A DNA stretch of 64,000 nucleotides, from positions 218,387 to 282,386 of the forward strand of contig NZ_CABVHK010000009.1 of the NCBI RefSeq assembly GCF_902497785.1, read 5' to 3'. Both the position numbers and the translations under genes were made by a program. Below the pieces are notes generated by a model, which searched no databases, had not been told where the DNA came from, and saw only the letters and a list, made by a program, of their open reading frames with translations. This document shows positions 54,981 to 63,967 of this stretch, in pieces; positions within the stretch are counted from its first letter, which is position 1, and the number at the start of each line of letters is the position of its first letter. The DNA is from Pseudomonas fluorescens (GTDB lineage: Bacteria > Pseudomonadota > Gammaproteobacteria > Pseudomonadales > Pseudomonadaceae).

Positions 54981-55087
54981 TAAGAGCTGCCGAAGGCTGC
55001 GATCTTTTGATTTTGATTTTGATTTTGATTTTCAGTGACACAACTCGCTTAAAGATCAAAAGATCGCAGCCTTCGGCAGCTCCTACG
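54981..55087. repeat. REP inverted pair (REPIN), class B, with a GATTTT tract
   Basis: TAAGAGCTGCCGAAGGCTGC and its inverted copy are separated by a spacer containing four GATTTT repeats (55009-55032). Located between the GGDEF-EAL gene and ibpA. Confidence 0.9.
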
Positions 55088-55100
55088 GGTGACAGACGCA

Positions 55101-55127
55101 AAAAAGGGCGCCATTGGCGCCCTTTTT
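55101..55127. terminator. Bidirectional terminator after ibpA
   Basis: AAAAAGGGCGCC and GGCGCCCTTTTT around the 3-base loop ATT. Serves ibpA (minus strand) and possibly the convergent GGDEF-EAL gene. Confidence 0.9.
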
Positions 55128-55138
55128 GTTGGTTTGCG

Positions 55139-55585
55139 TTAGTGCTGCAGTGCCGGTTTTTCCGCGCCGTTGATCGGAATGCGTTTGGCTTTCGCCTCTT
55201 CCGGAATCACCCGCAGCAGGTCGATGCTCAACAGACCGTTGCGCAGGTCGGCCGCCTTGATCTCGATGTGATCGGCCAGGCGGAACGACAGTTTGAACGC
55301 TCGCTGGGCGATGCCCTGGTGCAGGAAGGTCACGCCTTCAGTCCCATCGCGCTTGCCGCCACTGATGGTCAGCACACCCTTCTCGACTTGCAGGTCCAGG
55401 TCTTCTTCCTGAAAACCGGCCGCCGCCACGACGATGCGGTATTGATCATCACCGTGTTTTTCGACGTTGTAAGGTGGGTAAGTGCTGCCCGGCTCATTGC
55501 GCAGTGCGGTTTCAAACAGGTCGTTGAAACGGTCGAAGCCCACCGAGGAACGGAACAAGGGAGCCAGGGAAAATGCAGTGTTCAT
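55139..55585 (-). CDS. ibpA: Small heat-shock protein, IbpA/Hsp20 type
   Basis: 148 residues. Holdase chaperone that binds unfolding proteins. The alpha-crystallin domain (about 38-130) has YRIVVAAAGFQEEDLDLQVEKGVLTISG and the conserved AFKLSFRLADHIEIKAADLRNGLLSIDL, with the usual MNTAFSLAPLFRSSVGFDRF N-terminus. ATG 55585. Controlled by a sigma32 promoter and a ROSE-type leader, annotated separately. Confidence 0.96.
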   Translation of the reverse strand: MNTAFSLAPLFRSSVGFDRFNDLFETALRNEPGSTYPPYNVEKHGDDQYRIVVAAAGFQEEDLDLQVEKGVLTISGGKRDGTEGVTFLHQGIAQRAFKLSFRLADHIEIKAADLRNGLLSIDLLRVIPEEAKAKRIPINGAEKPALQH

Positions 55586-55588
55586 GGT

Positions 55589-55614
55589 TCAAATCTCCTG
55601 AAAAAAATCAGCAA
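55589..55614 (-). promoter_or_regulatory. ROSE-type RNA thermometer hairpin over the ibpA ribosome site
   Basis: On the minus strand CTTGCTGA pairs with TCAGGAG around a run of T; the Shine-Dalgarno AGGAG is opposed by TTGCT with the unpaired G characteristic of ROSE elements. At low temperature this masks the ribosome site. The ATG lies 10 nt downstream. Matches the well-known element of ibpA leaders in gammaproteobacteria. Confidence 0.8.
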
Positions 55615-55657
55615 GGTTTTTATCTCCGCGACCCGAATTCGGCATCGCGTAAACCCT

Positions 55658-55685
55658 AGATAAGGACCGCCAATTACTTTTCAAG
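55658..55685 (-). promoter_or_regulatory. Sigma32 (heat-shock) promoter of ibpA
   Basis: On the minus strand CTTGAAA (55679-55685) and CCTTATCT (55658-55665) with a 13-base spacer, close to the sigma32 consensus CTTGAAA-N11-16-CCCCATNT. Gives a leader of about 65 nt that includes the ROSE element. Confidence 0.8.
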
Positions 55686-55705
55686 AGCGTATTTGAAGAT
55701 TTTTT

Positions 55706-56665
55706 TCAGGCCGCTTCAGCCACTGTCAGGCCCAGCAAACGCGAGACCTGATCCAGTTCGGTTTCGCGGCGCAGGACGGTAAACAGCTCGACCGCCTCCG
55801 GATAATTGCGGGTCAGCATCGCCAGCCACTGCTTCAGGCGACCCGGCGATTGGCGTGGGGTCATCTGCGCTTTGGCTTGCAGCCAGAAGTCCTGAATCAG
55901 CGGCAGCAGCTCGGCCCAGGTCATCTCGACCACCTCTTCACCCGCCCGCGCCGCGGCGATTTGCCGGGCCAGGTCCGGACGCGACACCAGTCCGCGACCG
56001 AGCATGATGTCTTCAACGCCGCTGATTTCGCGGCAACGACGCCAGTCTTCGACGCTCCAGATATCACCATTGGCGAACACCGGCACCTTGACCACGTCCT
56101 GCACCCGCGGAATCCATTCCCAATGCGCCGGCGGTTTGTAGCCGTCGGTTTTGGTCCGCGCATGCACCACAATGTGCGCCGCGCCGCCCTCGGCCAACGC
56201 CGTGGCGCAAACCAGCGAACCGTCGGGACTGTCGAAACCCAGGCGCATTTTGGCGGTGACCGGAATGTGCGCGGGAACCGCGCGACGGACATGTTCGACG
56301 ATCTGGTTGAGCAGCTCGGGTTCCTTGAGCAGCACCGCACCGCCACGGGATTTGTTGACGGTCTTGGCCGGGCAACCGAAATTCAGGTCGATCACTTCGC
56401 TGCCGAGTTCGCAGGCCAGCGCTGCGTTTTCCGCCAGGCACACCGGGTCAGAACCCAAGAGCTGCACGCGCAACGGCACGCCGGACGCAGTGCGCGCGCC
56501 TGTCAGCAACTCAGGTCCGAACTTGTGGAAATAGGCAGGGGTGAGCAGCTGGTCGTTGATCCGGATGAACTCGGTCACGCACCAATCGATACCGCCCACA
56601 CGGGTCAGCACGTCCCGCAGGATGTTGTCGACCAACCCCTCCATGGGCGCCAAAGCAATTTGCAT
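55706..56665 (-). CDS. dusC: tRNA-dihydrouridine(16) synthase
   Basis: 319 residues. Dus family FMN enzyme that reduces uridine in the tRNA D loop. [17 protein letters not shown] start, the catalytic Cys in [21 protein letters not shown] (about residue 98), [16 protein letters not shown] and [12 protein letters not shown]. The MEG variant and length fit DusC rather than DusA/B. ATG 56665; a GTG three codons upstream is possible. The SD is weak. Confidence 0.92.
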   Translation of the reverse strand: MQIALAPMEGLVDNILRDVLTRVGGIDWCVTEFIRINDQLLTPAYFHKFGPELLTGARTASGVPLRVQLLGSDPVCLAENAALACELGSEVIDLNFGCPAKTVNKSRGGAVLLKEPELLNQIVEHVRRAVPAHIPVTAKMRLGFDSPDGSLVCATALAEGGAAHIVVHARTKTDGYKPPAHWEWIPRVQDVVKVPVFANGDIWSVEDWRRCREISGVEDIMLGRGLVSRPDLARQIAAARAGEEVVEMTWAELLPLIQDFWLQAKAQMTPRQSPGRLKQWLAMLTRNYPEAVELFTVLRRETELDQVSRLLGLTVAEAA

Positions 56666-56729
56666 GAAAAACACACTCGACGAAAAACGTGCGGCAGTTT
56701 ACTGGATTGCGCCGTAAGAAAGGTAACCC

Positions 56730-56826
56730 CGTAGGAGCTGCCGAAGGCTGCGATCTTTTGATCTTGATCCTGCAATGACATACAGGCTTAAAGATCAAAA
56801 GATCGCAGCCTTCGGCAGCTCCTACG
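56730..56826. repeat. REP inverted pair (REPIN), class B
   Basis: CGTAGGAGCTGCCGAAGGCTGC and its inverted copy around a spacer of about 45 bases that ends with the same AAAGATCAAAAGATCGC junction as the element at 55.0 kb. Confidence 0.9.
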
Positions 56827-56838
56827 GGAAGAGAGATG

Positions 56839-57276
56839 TCAAATCGCTATTTGCAACGCCGGGCCATAGCCTTCGATAAACTCTGCCGGCATGCGCTTGG
56901 GCTTGCCCGTGGACAATTCGATGCAAACAAAGGTGGTTTGCGCCCGCAGCAACGTGGTGTTGTCGCTCGGGCGCTTGAGCTGGAAGTGCCGGGTCATTTT
57001 GAGCCGCTGGTCCCAGTCGACGATCCAGGTCGCCAATTGCAACTCATCGCCTTCATAGGCCGCGGCCAGGTAATCGATCTCGTGCCGCACCACCGCCATC
57101 GCCCGATCCAGCCGCCGGTACTCGACCAGATCCAGGCCCAGGCGCTGGGAGTGGCGCCACGCGCAGCGTTCGAGCCAGGTGACGTAGACCGCGTTGTTCG
57201 CGTGGCCCAGCCCGTCGATGTCTTCGGCGCCCACTTCCAGATCAATGATAAACGGCGTTGCCCGATCCCAGCCCAT
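56839..57276 (-). CDS. 4-hydroxybenzoyl-CoA thioesterase-fold acyl-CoA thioesterase
   Basis: 145 residues. Hotdog fold with the FADM/YbgC-like motif GLGHANNAVYVTWLERCAWRHS; the acidic catalytic residue normally in HVNNxxYxxxxE is conserved (Glu in WLERC). Hydrolyses acyl-CoA; substrate unknown. ATG 57276 has GGGAG 6 nt upstream. 47 nt after the hydrolase gene and probably co-transcribed with it and the TetR regulator. Confidence 0.88.
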   Translation of the reverse strand: MGWDRATPFIIDLEVGAEDIDGLGHANNAVYVTWLERCAWRHSQRLGLDLVEYRRLDRAMAVVRHEIDYLAAAYEGDELQLATWIVDWDQRLKMTRHFQLKRPSDNTTLLRAQTTFVCIELSTGKPKRMPAEFIEGYGPALQIAI

Positions 57277-57323
57277 GCCCACTCCCGGTCAGATTGTTTC
57301 GACCGGGGCAGTGTAACGGATGC

Positions 57324-58157
57324 TCAGGCCGATTGGCGCGATTGCAGGCTGCGGCCGGCCAGCAGTGATAACACGCTATCAATTACCCGAGGGTCCGCCA
57401 GCACGCGCTGGTGACCGCCCTCCTCCAGACGCAGCAACCGGCTGTCGAACCAGGCTTCGTGGATCAGTGAAGATTCCTTGACCGAGACAAACCGATCATC
57501 CTCGGCATGAACGATCAGGCCCGGCATGTCGAGTTGATAGTGCGCGACATCAAGTGTCGCCGCGCGCATGCCAACGTCTTGTTCAACCTGACGAATAAAC
57601 GCCGAGCGGGCTTTTGGCGGCAGTCGAACGTAGCGGGCGAAACCGCGCAAAACCCCGAGAATCCGCGCCGGCGCGGCGATCGTCACCAGGGTTTCAGTGC
57701 GCAGGCCCAGTTGTACGGCAAGCATGGCACTGGCGCCGCCCATGGAGTGACCGATGACGGCTTGCAGCGGCGGCAACTCCGCCGCGGCCTCCAGCATGGC
57801 TCGGGCGAACAGCACGACGTTCGCTTCGCTACCGGGCGAGCGACCATGCGCCGGGCCGTCCAGGGCGACCACGGTGTAACCGGCATCCACCAGCGCCGTG
57901 ATCAGGCTGGCAAATTGCGTCGGCCGGCCTTCCCAGCCGTGCATCAGTAACACTGCCGGGCCTTGTCCCCAGCGCAGCGCCGAGAGGCCAAAGCGCAAAG
58001 TGATGCGTTCGGATTTCGCCAATAACGGCAATTCCCAATCACGCGGCGGCAGATCCCGCGGCGTCATGAACGCCAGTCGCATTTTGCTTGCGACCAGTTT
58101 CGGTGCAAACCAGCCCAAGGTGCCATTAACGCCACGAACCCACTTCAACGTGCTCAT
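57324..58157 (-). CDS. Alpha/beta hydrolase
   Basis: 277 residues. Oxyanion motif LLMHGWEGRP, nucleophile elbow GHSMGGASAMLA with catalytic Ser, then the acid in IVHAEDDRFV and catalytic His in EGGHQRVL near the C-terminus, a complete triad. ATG 58157 follows GAGGAG at 8 nt. Located between the TetR gene (31 nt upstream) and the thioesterase gene, so probably acts on an ester or lipid substrate under TetR control. Substrate not predictable. Confidence 0.9.
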   Translation of the reverse strand: MSTLKWVRGVNGTLGWFAPKLVASKMRLAFMTPRDLPPRDWELPLLAKSERITLRFGLSALRWGQGPAVLLMHGWEGRPTQFASLITALVDAGYTVVALDGPAHGRSPGSEANVVLFARAMLEAAAELPPLQAVIGHSMGGASAMLAVQLGLRTETLVTIAAPARILGVLRGFARYVRLPPKARSAFIRQVEQDVGMRAATLDVAHYQLDMPGLIVHAEDDRFVSVKESSLIHEAWFDSRLLRLEEGGHQRVLADPRVIDSVLSLLAGRSLQSRQSA

Positions 58158-58188
58158 CGCTCTCACTCCTCAGGCCACTGCCTTCAGG

Positions 58189-58728
58189 TCATAGCACCGC
58201 CGATTTGGCGGCGCGCAGCAATCGATCGGACAACTCTCCCGGCCCCAGCGCCCGTGCCAGAGCCAGACCACCGACCATCAAGGCCATATCGGCCAAGGCT
58301 TTGTCGGTGTCTTCCGGGCTGGCCGCCAACTGCGCGACCATCATTTCCACATGCTCATTCAACGCCACACGAAACGCGTCCGGCAGACGCCCCAACTCGC
58401 CGACCGAGGCCGGAATCGGGCAGGCCGACTCAGAAGAATCCCGGTGTTTGCGTGACAGGTAGAACGCGGCGACCAACGCGCGACGCTCCTCGCCGGTCAA
58501 TTCGGCGTCCATGTCGGCGATCAAGCCACGGCGGTGACCGAGCAGTTGCTTGAACGCTTCCAGCATCATTGCGTCCTTGCTTTCGAAGTGTGCGTAGAAG
58601 CCGCCGACCGTCAGGCCAGCCGCGCCCATCACTTCGCCCACACTCGGCTCGGCCGGGCCGCGCTGAATCAGCGCTGCGCTCGCGGCCTTGAGGATGCGTT
58701 CGCGGGTTTGAGCTTTTTTATCGTTCAT
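58189..58728 (-). CDS. TetR-family repressor
   Basis: 179 residues. N-terminal helix-turn-helix (TRERILKAASAALIQRG, VGEVMGAAGLTVGGFYAHFESK) as in TetR proteins of the type controlling neighbouring enzymes. ATG 58728 after GGAGGCAACG. First gene of a TetR-hydrolase-thioesterase operon. A 13-bp palindrome 24-36 nt upstream of the ATG is the likely autoregulatory operator. Confidence 0.92.
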   Translation of the reverse strand: MNDKKAQTRERILKAASAALIQRGPAEPSVGEVMGAAGLTVGGFYAHFESKDAMMLEAFKQLLGHRRGLIADMDAELTGEERRALVAAFYLSRKHRDSSESACPIPASVGELGRLPDAFRVALNEHVEMMVAQLAASPEDTDKALADMALMVGGLALARALGPGELSDRLLRAAKSAVL

Positions 58729-58751
58729 CGTTGCCTCCGAATATTACGACT

Positions 58752-58764
58752 AGAATATTATTCT
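58752..58764. promoter_or_regulatory. Candidate operator of the TetR-family repressor
   Basis: AGAATATTATTCT, two perfect 6-base arms around a central T, just upstream of the TetR gene in an AT-rich stretch. Position and symmetry fit autorepression. Confidence 0.6.
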
Positions 58765-58855
58765 CATAATAATTTTCCGCAAGTCGTGAATGTGACCGCT
58801 GGTCTGAAGTGCAGTGTGAGAGAAAATGAGGGATTTGGCCAAATGCCAGACAAAC

Positions 58856-58884
58856 AAAAGGGCCATTCAATAATTGAATGACCC
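58856..58884 (-). terminator. Intrinsic terminator of the tRNA-Ala/tRNA-Glu transcript
   Basis: On the minus strand GGGTCATTCAA pairs with TTGAATGGCCC around TTA, followed by TTTTGTTTG. Confidence 0.85.
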
Positions 58885-58912
58885 TTATAAAATCCCGCAG
58901 AGCGGGTAATCG

Positions 58913-58988
58913 TGGCGTCCCCTAGGGGACTCGAACCCCTGTTACCGCCGTGAAAGGGCGGTGTCCTAGGCCACTAGACGAAGGGGAC
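58913..58988 (-). tRNA. tRNA-Glu(TTC), copy 2
   Basis: 76 nt with encoded CCA; acceptor GTCCCCT/AGGGGAC, anticodon loop CTTTCAC giving TTC. Identical to the copy at 59197-59272. Last gene of the gltX-tRNA array. Confidence 0.97.
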
Positions 58989-59068
58989 GCAAAACCTTCT
59001 ATACAACTGATCAGCGCTGAGAGCTGATCGATTCAAGGCCGGTGTGGCCAGACCTTGAACTGTAAAAT

Positions 59069-59144
59069 TGGTGGAGCTAAACGGGATCGAACCGTTGACC
59101 TCCTGCATGCCATGCAGGCGCTCTCCCAGCTGAGCTATAGCCCC
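59069..59144 (-). tRNA. tRNA-Ala(GGC), copy 2
   Basis: 76 nt with encoded CCA; acceptor GGGGCTA/TAGCTCC carries the G3-U70 pair that defines Ala identity; anticodon loop ATGGCAT gives GGC. Differs from the other copy by two compensatory base pairs. Confidence 0.97.
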
Positions 59145-59196
59145 GATTTATCGCCTGGCGGCGGAGCAGCATCTTGCAACACTGCTTCTGTAAAAC

Positions 59197-59272
59197 TGGC
59201 GTCCCCTAGGGGACTCGAACCCCTGTTACCGCCGTGAAAGGGCGGTGTCCTAGGCCACTAGACGAAGGGGAC
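59197..59272 (-). tRNA. tRNA-Glu(TTC), copy 1
   Basis: 76 nt with encoded CCA, anticodon TTC, same sequence as the copy at 58913-58988. Located between the two tRNA-Ala genes, downstream of gltX whose product charges it. Confidence 0.97.
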
Positions 59273-59351
59273 GCAAACCCTTCTATACAACAGATCAGCA
59301 CTGAGTGTTGATCGCTTCAAGGCCGGTGTGGCCAGACCTTGAAGTGTAAAT

Positions 59352-59427
<76 letters not shown>

Positions 59428-59572
59428 TCATCGCTGAGGACGGGGCGAATCTTAATGGCGCATCGGAAACGTGTCAAATTTATTTTTAACTATTTCCAAA
59501 GTTTTTTGCCGACATAACAATCACTTACCGCCCTCCCCCGTAAATTCGGGCCATTAGGCGAAGAACGCAGGC

Positions 59573-59658
59573 CCCGTAGGAGCTGGCGAAGCCTGCGATC
59601 TTTTCAGGAGCACCAAGTGCAGGATCAAAAGATCGCAGCCTTCGGAAGCTCCTACGAT
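59573..59658. repeat. REP inverted pair (REPIN), class B, diverged
   Basis: CGTAGGAGCTGGCGAAGCCTGCG and the inverted GATCGCAGCCTTCGGAAGC copy; both arms have mutations relative to the class consensus. Between gltX and the first tRNA-Ala. Confidence 0.85.
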
Positions 59659-59664
59659 CCGTGG

Positions 59665-61146
59665 TCAGGCGATGTTGGCCAGGAGTTTTTCCCATTCCTT
59701 GTTTTCTTTTTTCGACACGCCACCGAGCAAGTCGATGGCCTGGCGCAAGCGGAAGCGGGTCAGGTCGGGACCGAGAATTTCCATCGCGTCGAGCACCGAC
59801 ACCGAGCTGGCCTGGCCAGTGATCGCCGCGAACATCAGCGGCATGGCGTCTCGCAGTTTCAGCTCCAGTGATTCGACCACCGCCTGGATCGTCGCGGTGA
59901 TGCTGTCCTTTTCCCACTGACGCAGGCTTTCCAGTTTCCACAGAATCAACTGCATCAACTGACGAACCTGATCGCCCGATAGTTTCTTCGATTCAAACAG
60001 CTTGGCATCCGGGTTCACGCCGCCGGCGAAGAAGAACCCGGCCAGCGGCGCGACCTGGCTGAAGGTTTCAACGCGGCCCTGAACATGCGGCGCGATCTTC
60101 ATCATGTATTCAGGGTTCAACGCCCAGGTTTGCAAGCGGCTGGCGAACTCTTCCACCGGCAGGTCACGCAACCATTGACCGTTGAGCCACGACAACTTCT
60201 CGATATCAAAAATCGGCCCGCCGAGGGAAACGCGGCTCAGGTCGAAGTGATCGACCATCTCCTGCAGCGAGAATTTCTCGCGCTCGTCCGGCATCGACCA
60301 ACCCATGCGACCAAGGTAGTTGAGCATCGCTTCCGGCATGAAGCCCATGCGCTCGTAAAAGGTCACCGAGGTCGGGTTCTTGCGCTTGGACAGCTTGCTC
60401 TTGTCCGGATTACGCAGCAGCGGCATGTAGCACAGCTCCGGTTGTTCCCAGCCGAAGTATTCGTATAGCAGAATCAGTTTCGGCGCCGAGGGCAGCCACT
60501 CTTCGCCGCGCAGGACATGGGTGATGCCCATCAGGTGGTCGTCGACCACGTTGGCCAGGAAGTACGTCGGCAAGCCGTCGGTCTTCATCAGCACTTGCAT
60601 GTCCATGCGATCCCACGGGATTTCGACGTCGCCACGCAGCATGTCCGGAACCACGCACACACCTTCGCTCGGCACTTTCATGCGGATCACGTGCGGCTCG
60701 CCAGCTGCCAGACGACGGGCGACTTCTTCCGCCGACAACAGCAGTGCCCGGCCGTCGTAACGCGGGGTTTCGCCGCGAGCCATTTGCTCGGCGCGCATCT
60801 GGTCCAGCTCTTCGGCGGTGCAGAAGCACGGGAAGGCATGGCCCATCTCGACCAACTGCTGGCAGTACTTCTGATAGATCTCGCCGCGCTCGCTTTGACG
60901 ATACGGACCGTGCGGGCCGCCAACGTCCGGACCTTCGCTCCAGTCGATACCCAACCAGCGCAGGGCGTCGAAAATCTGCTGTTCGGACTCGCGGGTCGAA
61001 CGCAACTGATCGGTGTCTTCAATCCGCAGGATGAACTCGCCACCGTGCTGCTTGGCAAAGCAATAGTTGAACAAAGCGATGTAAGCGGTACCTACGTGGG
61101 GGTCCCCGGTAGGCGATGGCGCGATGCGCGTGCGGACGGTGGTCAT
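59665..61146 (-). CDS. gltX: Glutamyl-tRNA synthetase
   Basis: 493 residues. Class I synthetase with HIGH-type motif [17 protein letters not shown] and the KMSKS-type loop [19 protein letters not shown] in the catalytic core, and the four-cysteine-like region around FPCFCTAEE (AC/CFC with possible zinc). ATG 61146 starts [12 protein letters not shown]; a longer frame upstream is not supported. Two tRNA-Glu genes lie 240-750 nt downstream on the same strand. Confidence 0.97.
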   Translation of the reverse strand: MTTVRTRIAPSPTGDPHVGTAYIALFNYCFAKQHGGEFILRIEDTDQLRSTRESEQQIFDALRWLGIDWSEGPDVGGPHGPYRQSERGEIYQKYCQQLVEMGHAFPCFCTAEELDQMRAEQMARGETPRYDGRALLLSAEEVARRLAAGEPHVIRMKVPSEGVCVVPDMLRGDVEIPWDRMDMQVLMKTDGLPTYFLANVVDDHLMGITHVLRGEEWLPSAPKLILLYEYFGWEQPELCYMPLLRNPDKSKLSKRKNPTSVTFYERMGFMPEAMLNYLGRMGWSMPDEREKFSLQEMVDHFDLSRVSLGGPIFDIEKLSWLNGQWLRDLPVEEFASRLQTWALNPEYMMKIAPHVQGRVETFSQVAPLAGFFFAGGVNPDAKLFESKKLSGDQVRQLMQLILWKLESLRQWEKDSITATIQAVVESLELKLRDAMPLMFAAITGQASSVSVLDAMEILGPDLTRFRLRQAIDLLGGVSKKENKEWEKLLANIA

Positions 61147-61366
61147 GGCAAGTCTCGAAATGAAGATAAAACAAAGGGCGAATGGTAACAGGCGTTGCCC
61201 GCCCGGCTCCAGTGAGCAGGGCATTTAAGCCAAGTTTGCGTCTACAACAGGCCTGAGCGGCGCTGAATGATGGATTATCAACCGATGGCATTTACCCACT
61301 ATCGACTGTATGCCAAATTCCCCTGCTGATAACTTTCCTTACAATTTCTCGACTACAGTTTGCCCC

Positions 61367-62416
61367 ATGCCTGCCCAACTCAAGCGTCGCCTGTTTATTT
61401 TCCTGTTGATCGTCCTGCTGATTGCCGGGGGCTTTTTCGCCCAGTGGTTTTTCAAGGGACGGTTTTATGAAAGCACTGACAACGCCTATGTCCAGGGCGA
61501 GATCACCCGCGTGTCGAGCCAACTGGGCGCGCGCATCGATCAGGTGCTGGTGCAGGACAATCAGCACGTCGAAAAAGGCCAATTGCTGATCAGACTGGAG
61601 GGCGATGACTTCCACCTCGCCGTCGACCGCGCCAATGCCGCCCTCGCTACCCGCCAGGCCGAACGCCTGCAAGCCCAGAGCAAACTCACCCAGCAAGCCA
61701 GCCTGATCGCCGCCAGTGATGCGCAAGTCGCCTCCAGCCAGGCCAGCCTCGGGCGCTCGCAAATCGATTTGTCCCGGGCGCAAACCCTGCGTAAACCCGG
61801 TTACGTGTCCGAAGAACGCGTCACCACCCTGTCCGCCGACAACCACATCGCCCGCTCGCAGGTGACAAAAGCCCAGGCCGACGCCCAGAGCCAGCGCCAG
61901 CAAATCAATTCCCTGAGCGCCGAGATCAAACGCCTCGAAGCCATGATTGCCAACGCCAGAACCGACCTGGCCCAGGCCGAACTGAACCTGACCCGCAGCG
62001 AAATCCACGCGCCGATCAGCGGCCTGATCGGCCAGCGCGCCGCCCGCAATGGCCAATACGTGCAGGCCGGCGCGTATTTGCTATCGATTGTCCCGGATCA
62101 GGACATCTGGATTCAGGCCAACTTCAAGGAAACCCAGATCGGCCACATGCAGCCCGGGCAGAAAGCGCAACTGACCTTCGACGCCTACAGCGACATGCCA
62201 ATCGACGCACGGGTCGACAGCCTGTTTGCTGCTTCAGGCGCGCAGTTCAGCCTGTTGCCGCCGGACAATGCCACGGGCAACTTCACCAAAGTCGTACAAC
62301 GGATTCCGGTAAAACTGACCTTCGCCGCGGACAACCCGCTGCACGGCAAGATTCGCCCGGGGATGTCGGTCACCGCCAAAGTGAACATCAAAGACGCCCC
62401 TGACGATGGCCGGTGA
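61367..62416 (+). CDS. emrA: EmrA-type membrane-fusion protein
   Basis: 349 residues. One N-terminal transmembrane helix (LFIFLLIVLLIAGGFFAQWFF), then biotinyl-lipoyl-like (ESTDNAYVQGEITRVSSQL), a long periplasmic coiled coil (about 85-190, with RLQAQSKLTQQASLIAASD) and the beta-barrel (IHAPISGLIGQRAARNGQYV). It links the EmrB pump to an outer-membrane channel. ATG 61367 lacks a clear ribosome site; an ATG at 61310 would add 19 residues. Overlaps emrB by 11 bases. Confidence 0.9.
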   Translation: MPAQLKRRLFIFLLIVLLIAGGFFAQWFFKGRFYESTDNAYVQGEITRVSSQLGARIDQVLVQDNQHVEKGQLLIRLEGDDFHLAVDRANAALATRQAERLQAQSKLTQQASLIAASDAQVASSQASLGRSQIDLSRAQTLRKPGYVSEERVTTLSADNHIARSQVTKAQADAQSQRQQINSLSAEIKRLEAMIANARTDLAQAELNLTRSEIHAPISGLIGQRAARNGQYVQAGAYLLSIVPDQDIWIQANFKETQIGHMQPGQKAQLTFDAYSDMPIDARVDSLFAASGAQFSLLPPDNATGNFTKVVQRIPVKLTFAADNPLHGKIRPGMSVTAKVNIKDAPDDGR

Positions 62417-63956
62417 TCAACTGATCCGCCCGGTCGGCGAACCGACCCGGCGGGACTGGATCGCGGTGATGAGCGTGATGCTCGGCGCCTTCATGGCAGT
62501 GCTCGATATCCAGATCACCAATTCGTCGCTCAAGGATATTCAGGGCGCTCTGTCGGCGACGCTGGAAGAAGGCTCGTGGATTTCCACGTCGTACCTGGTC
62601 GCGGAAATCATCATGATTCCGCTGACCGCGTGGCTGGTGCAGCTGCTGTCTGCCCGGCGTCTGGCGGTGTGGGTGTCGCTCGGGTTTCTGGCCGCATCAC
62701 TGCTGTGCTCGATGGCGTGGAGCCTGGAAAGCATGATCGTGTTCCGCGCCTTGCAAGGTTTCACCGGTGGCGCGCTGATTCCGCTGGCGTTCACCCTCAC
62801 GCTGATCAAACTTCCCGAACACCACCGCGCCAAAGGCATGGCCATGTTCGCGATGACGGCGACGTTTGCGCCCTCCATCGGCCCGACGCTTGGCGGCTGG
62901 CTGACCGAAAACTGGGGCTGGGAATACATCTTCTACATCAACATCCCACCGGGCCTGATCATGATCGCCGGCCTGATGTATGGGCTGGAAAAGAAAGAAG
63001 CGCACTGGGAATTGCTGAAAAGCACCGACTACACCGGGATTCTCACCCTCGGTATCGGCCTTGGTTGTTTGCAGGTTTTTCTCGAGGAAGGTCATCGCAA
63101 GGACTGGCTGGAATCGAACCTGATCGTGTCCCTGGGCAGTATCGCGCTGGTCAGCCTGATCACGTTTGTCATCGTGCAGTTTTCCAAGCCCAACCCCCTG
63201 ATCAACCTCGGCATCCTCGGCAATCGCAACTTCGGTTTATCGAGTATTTCCAGCCTCGGCATGGGCGTCGGGTTGTACGGCTCGATCTTTCTGTTGCCGC
63301 TGTACCTGGCGCAGATCCAGAACTACAACGCCTTGCAGATCGGCGAAGTGATCATGTGGATGGGCGTGCCGCAGCTGTTTCTGATTCCGCTGGTGCCGAA
63401 GCTGATGAAATACGTCTCGCCAAAATGGCTGTGCACCCTGGGTTTCGGGTTGTTCGGGCTGGCGAGTTTTTCCTCGGGGGTGCTGAACCCGGATTTCGCC
63501 GGGCCGCAGTTCAATCAGATCCAGATCATCCGCGCGCTGGGCCAGCCGCTGATCATGGTGACGATTTCGCTGATCGCGACCGCCTATATTCTGCCGCAGG
63601 ATGCGGGCTCGGCGTCGAGCCTGTTCAACATCCTGCGCAACCTCGGCGGCGCCATCGGCATCGCCCTCCTCGCCACATTGCTGGACGCGCGCACAAAGAC
63701 CTACTTTGATTATTTGCGTGAGGCGATAGTGCCGAGCAACCCGCAGGTTGCCGAACGGATTACGTCCCTGACGGAGCGCTTCGGCAGTGAAACAGCGGCG
63801 CTGGGCAAGCTCAGCGAGATTGCCCATCAGCAGGCGTCGATCATGGCGTATAACGATGCGTTTCACTTTGTCGGGATTGCGCTGGGGATCAGCATGCTGG
63901 CGGTGTTGTTGACCAAGCAGTTGCCGGCGGGGCTTAAGGCTGGCGAGGCGCATTAA
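62406..63956 (+). CDS. emrB: EmrB-type MFS drug exporter (DHA2, 14 helices)
   Basis: 516 residues with 14 predicted helices. MFS DHA2 motifs: AFMAVLDIQITNSSLKDIQGAL in helix 1, GSWISTSYLVAEIIMIPLTAWL, and the motif C-like GPTLGGWLTENWGWEYIFYINIPPGL. Proton-driven export of lipophilic compounds with EmrA as adaptor. ATG 62406 overlaps emrA. No outer-membrane partner gene is seen before the window ends. Substrate unknown. Confidence 0.94.
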   Translation: MAGDQLIRPVGEPTRRDWIAVMSVMLGAFMAVLDIQITNSSLKDIQGALSATLEEGSWISTSYLVAEIIMIPLTAWLVQLLSARRLAVWVSLGFLAASLLCSMAWSLESMIVFRALQGFTGGALIPLAFTLTLIKLPEHHRAKGMAMFAMTATFAPSIGPTLGGWLTENWGWEYIFYINIPPGLIMIAGLMYGLEKKEAHWELLKSTDYTGILTLGIGLGCLQVFLEEGHRKDWLESNLIVSLGSIALVSLITFVIVQFSKPNPLINLGILGNRNFGLSSISSLGMGVGLYGSIFLLPLYLAQIQNYNALQIGEVIMWMGVPQLFLIPLVPKLMKYVSPKWLCTLGFGLFGLASFSSGVLNPDFAGPQFNQIQIIRALGQPLIMVTISLIATAYILPQDAGSASSLFNILRNLGGAIGIALLATLLDARTKTYFDYLREAIVPSNPQVAERITSLTERFGSETAALGKLSEIAHQQASIMAYNDAFHFVGIALGISMLAVLLTKQLPAGLKAGEAH

Positions 63957-63967
63957 TTGAAAGCACC

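Noticed and set aside
59525..59941. 138-residue minus-strand ORF overlapping the gltX 3' end
   Set aside because: Runs through a REP pair and the gltX terminus in another frame; low-complexity Arg/Gly translation.
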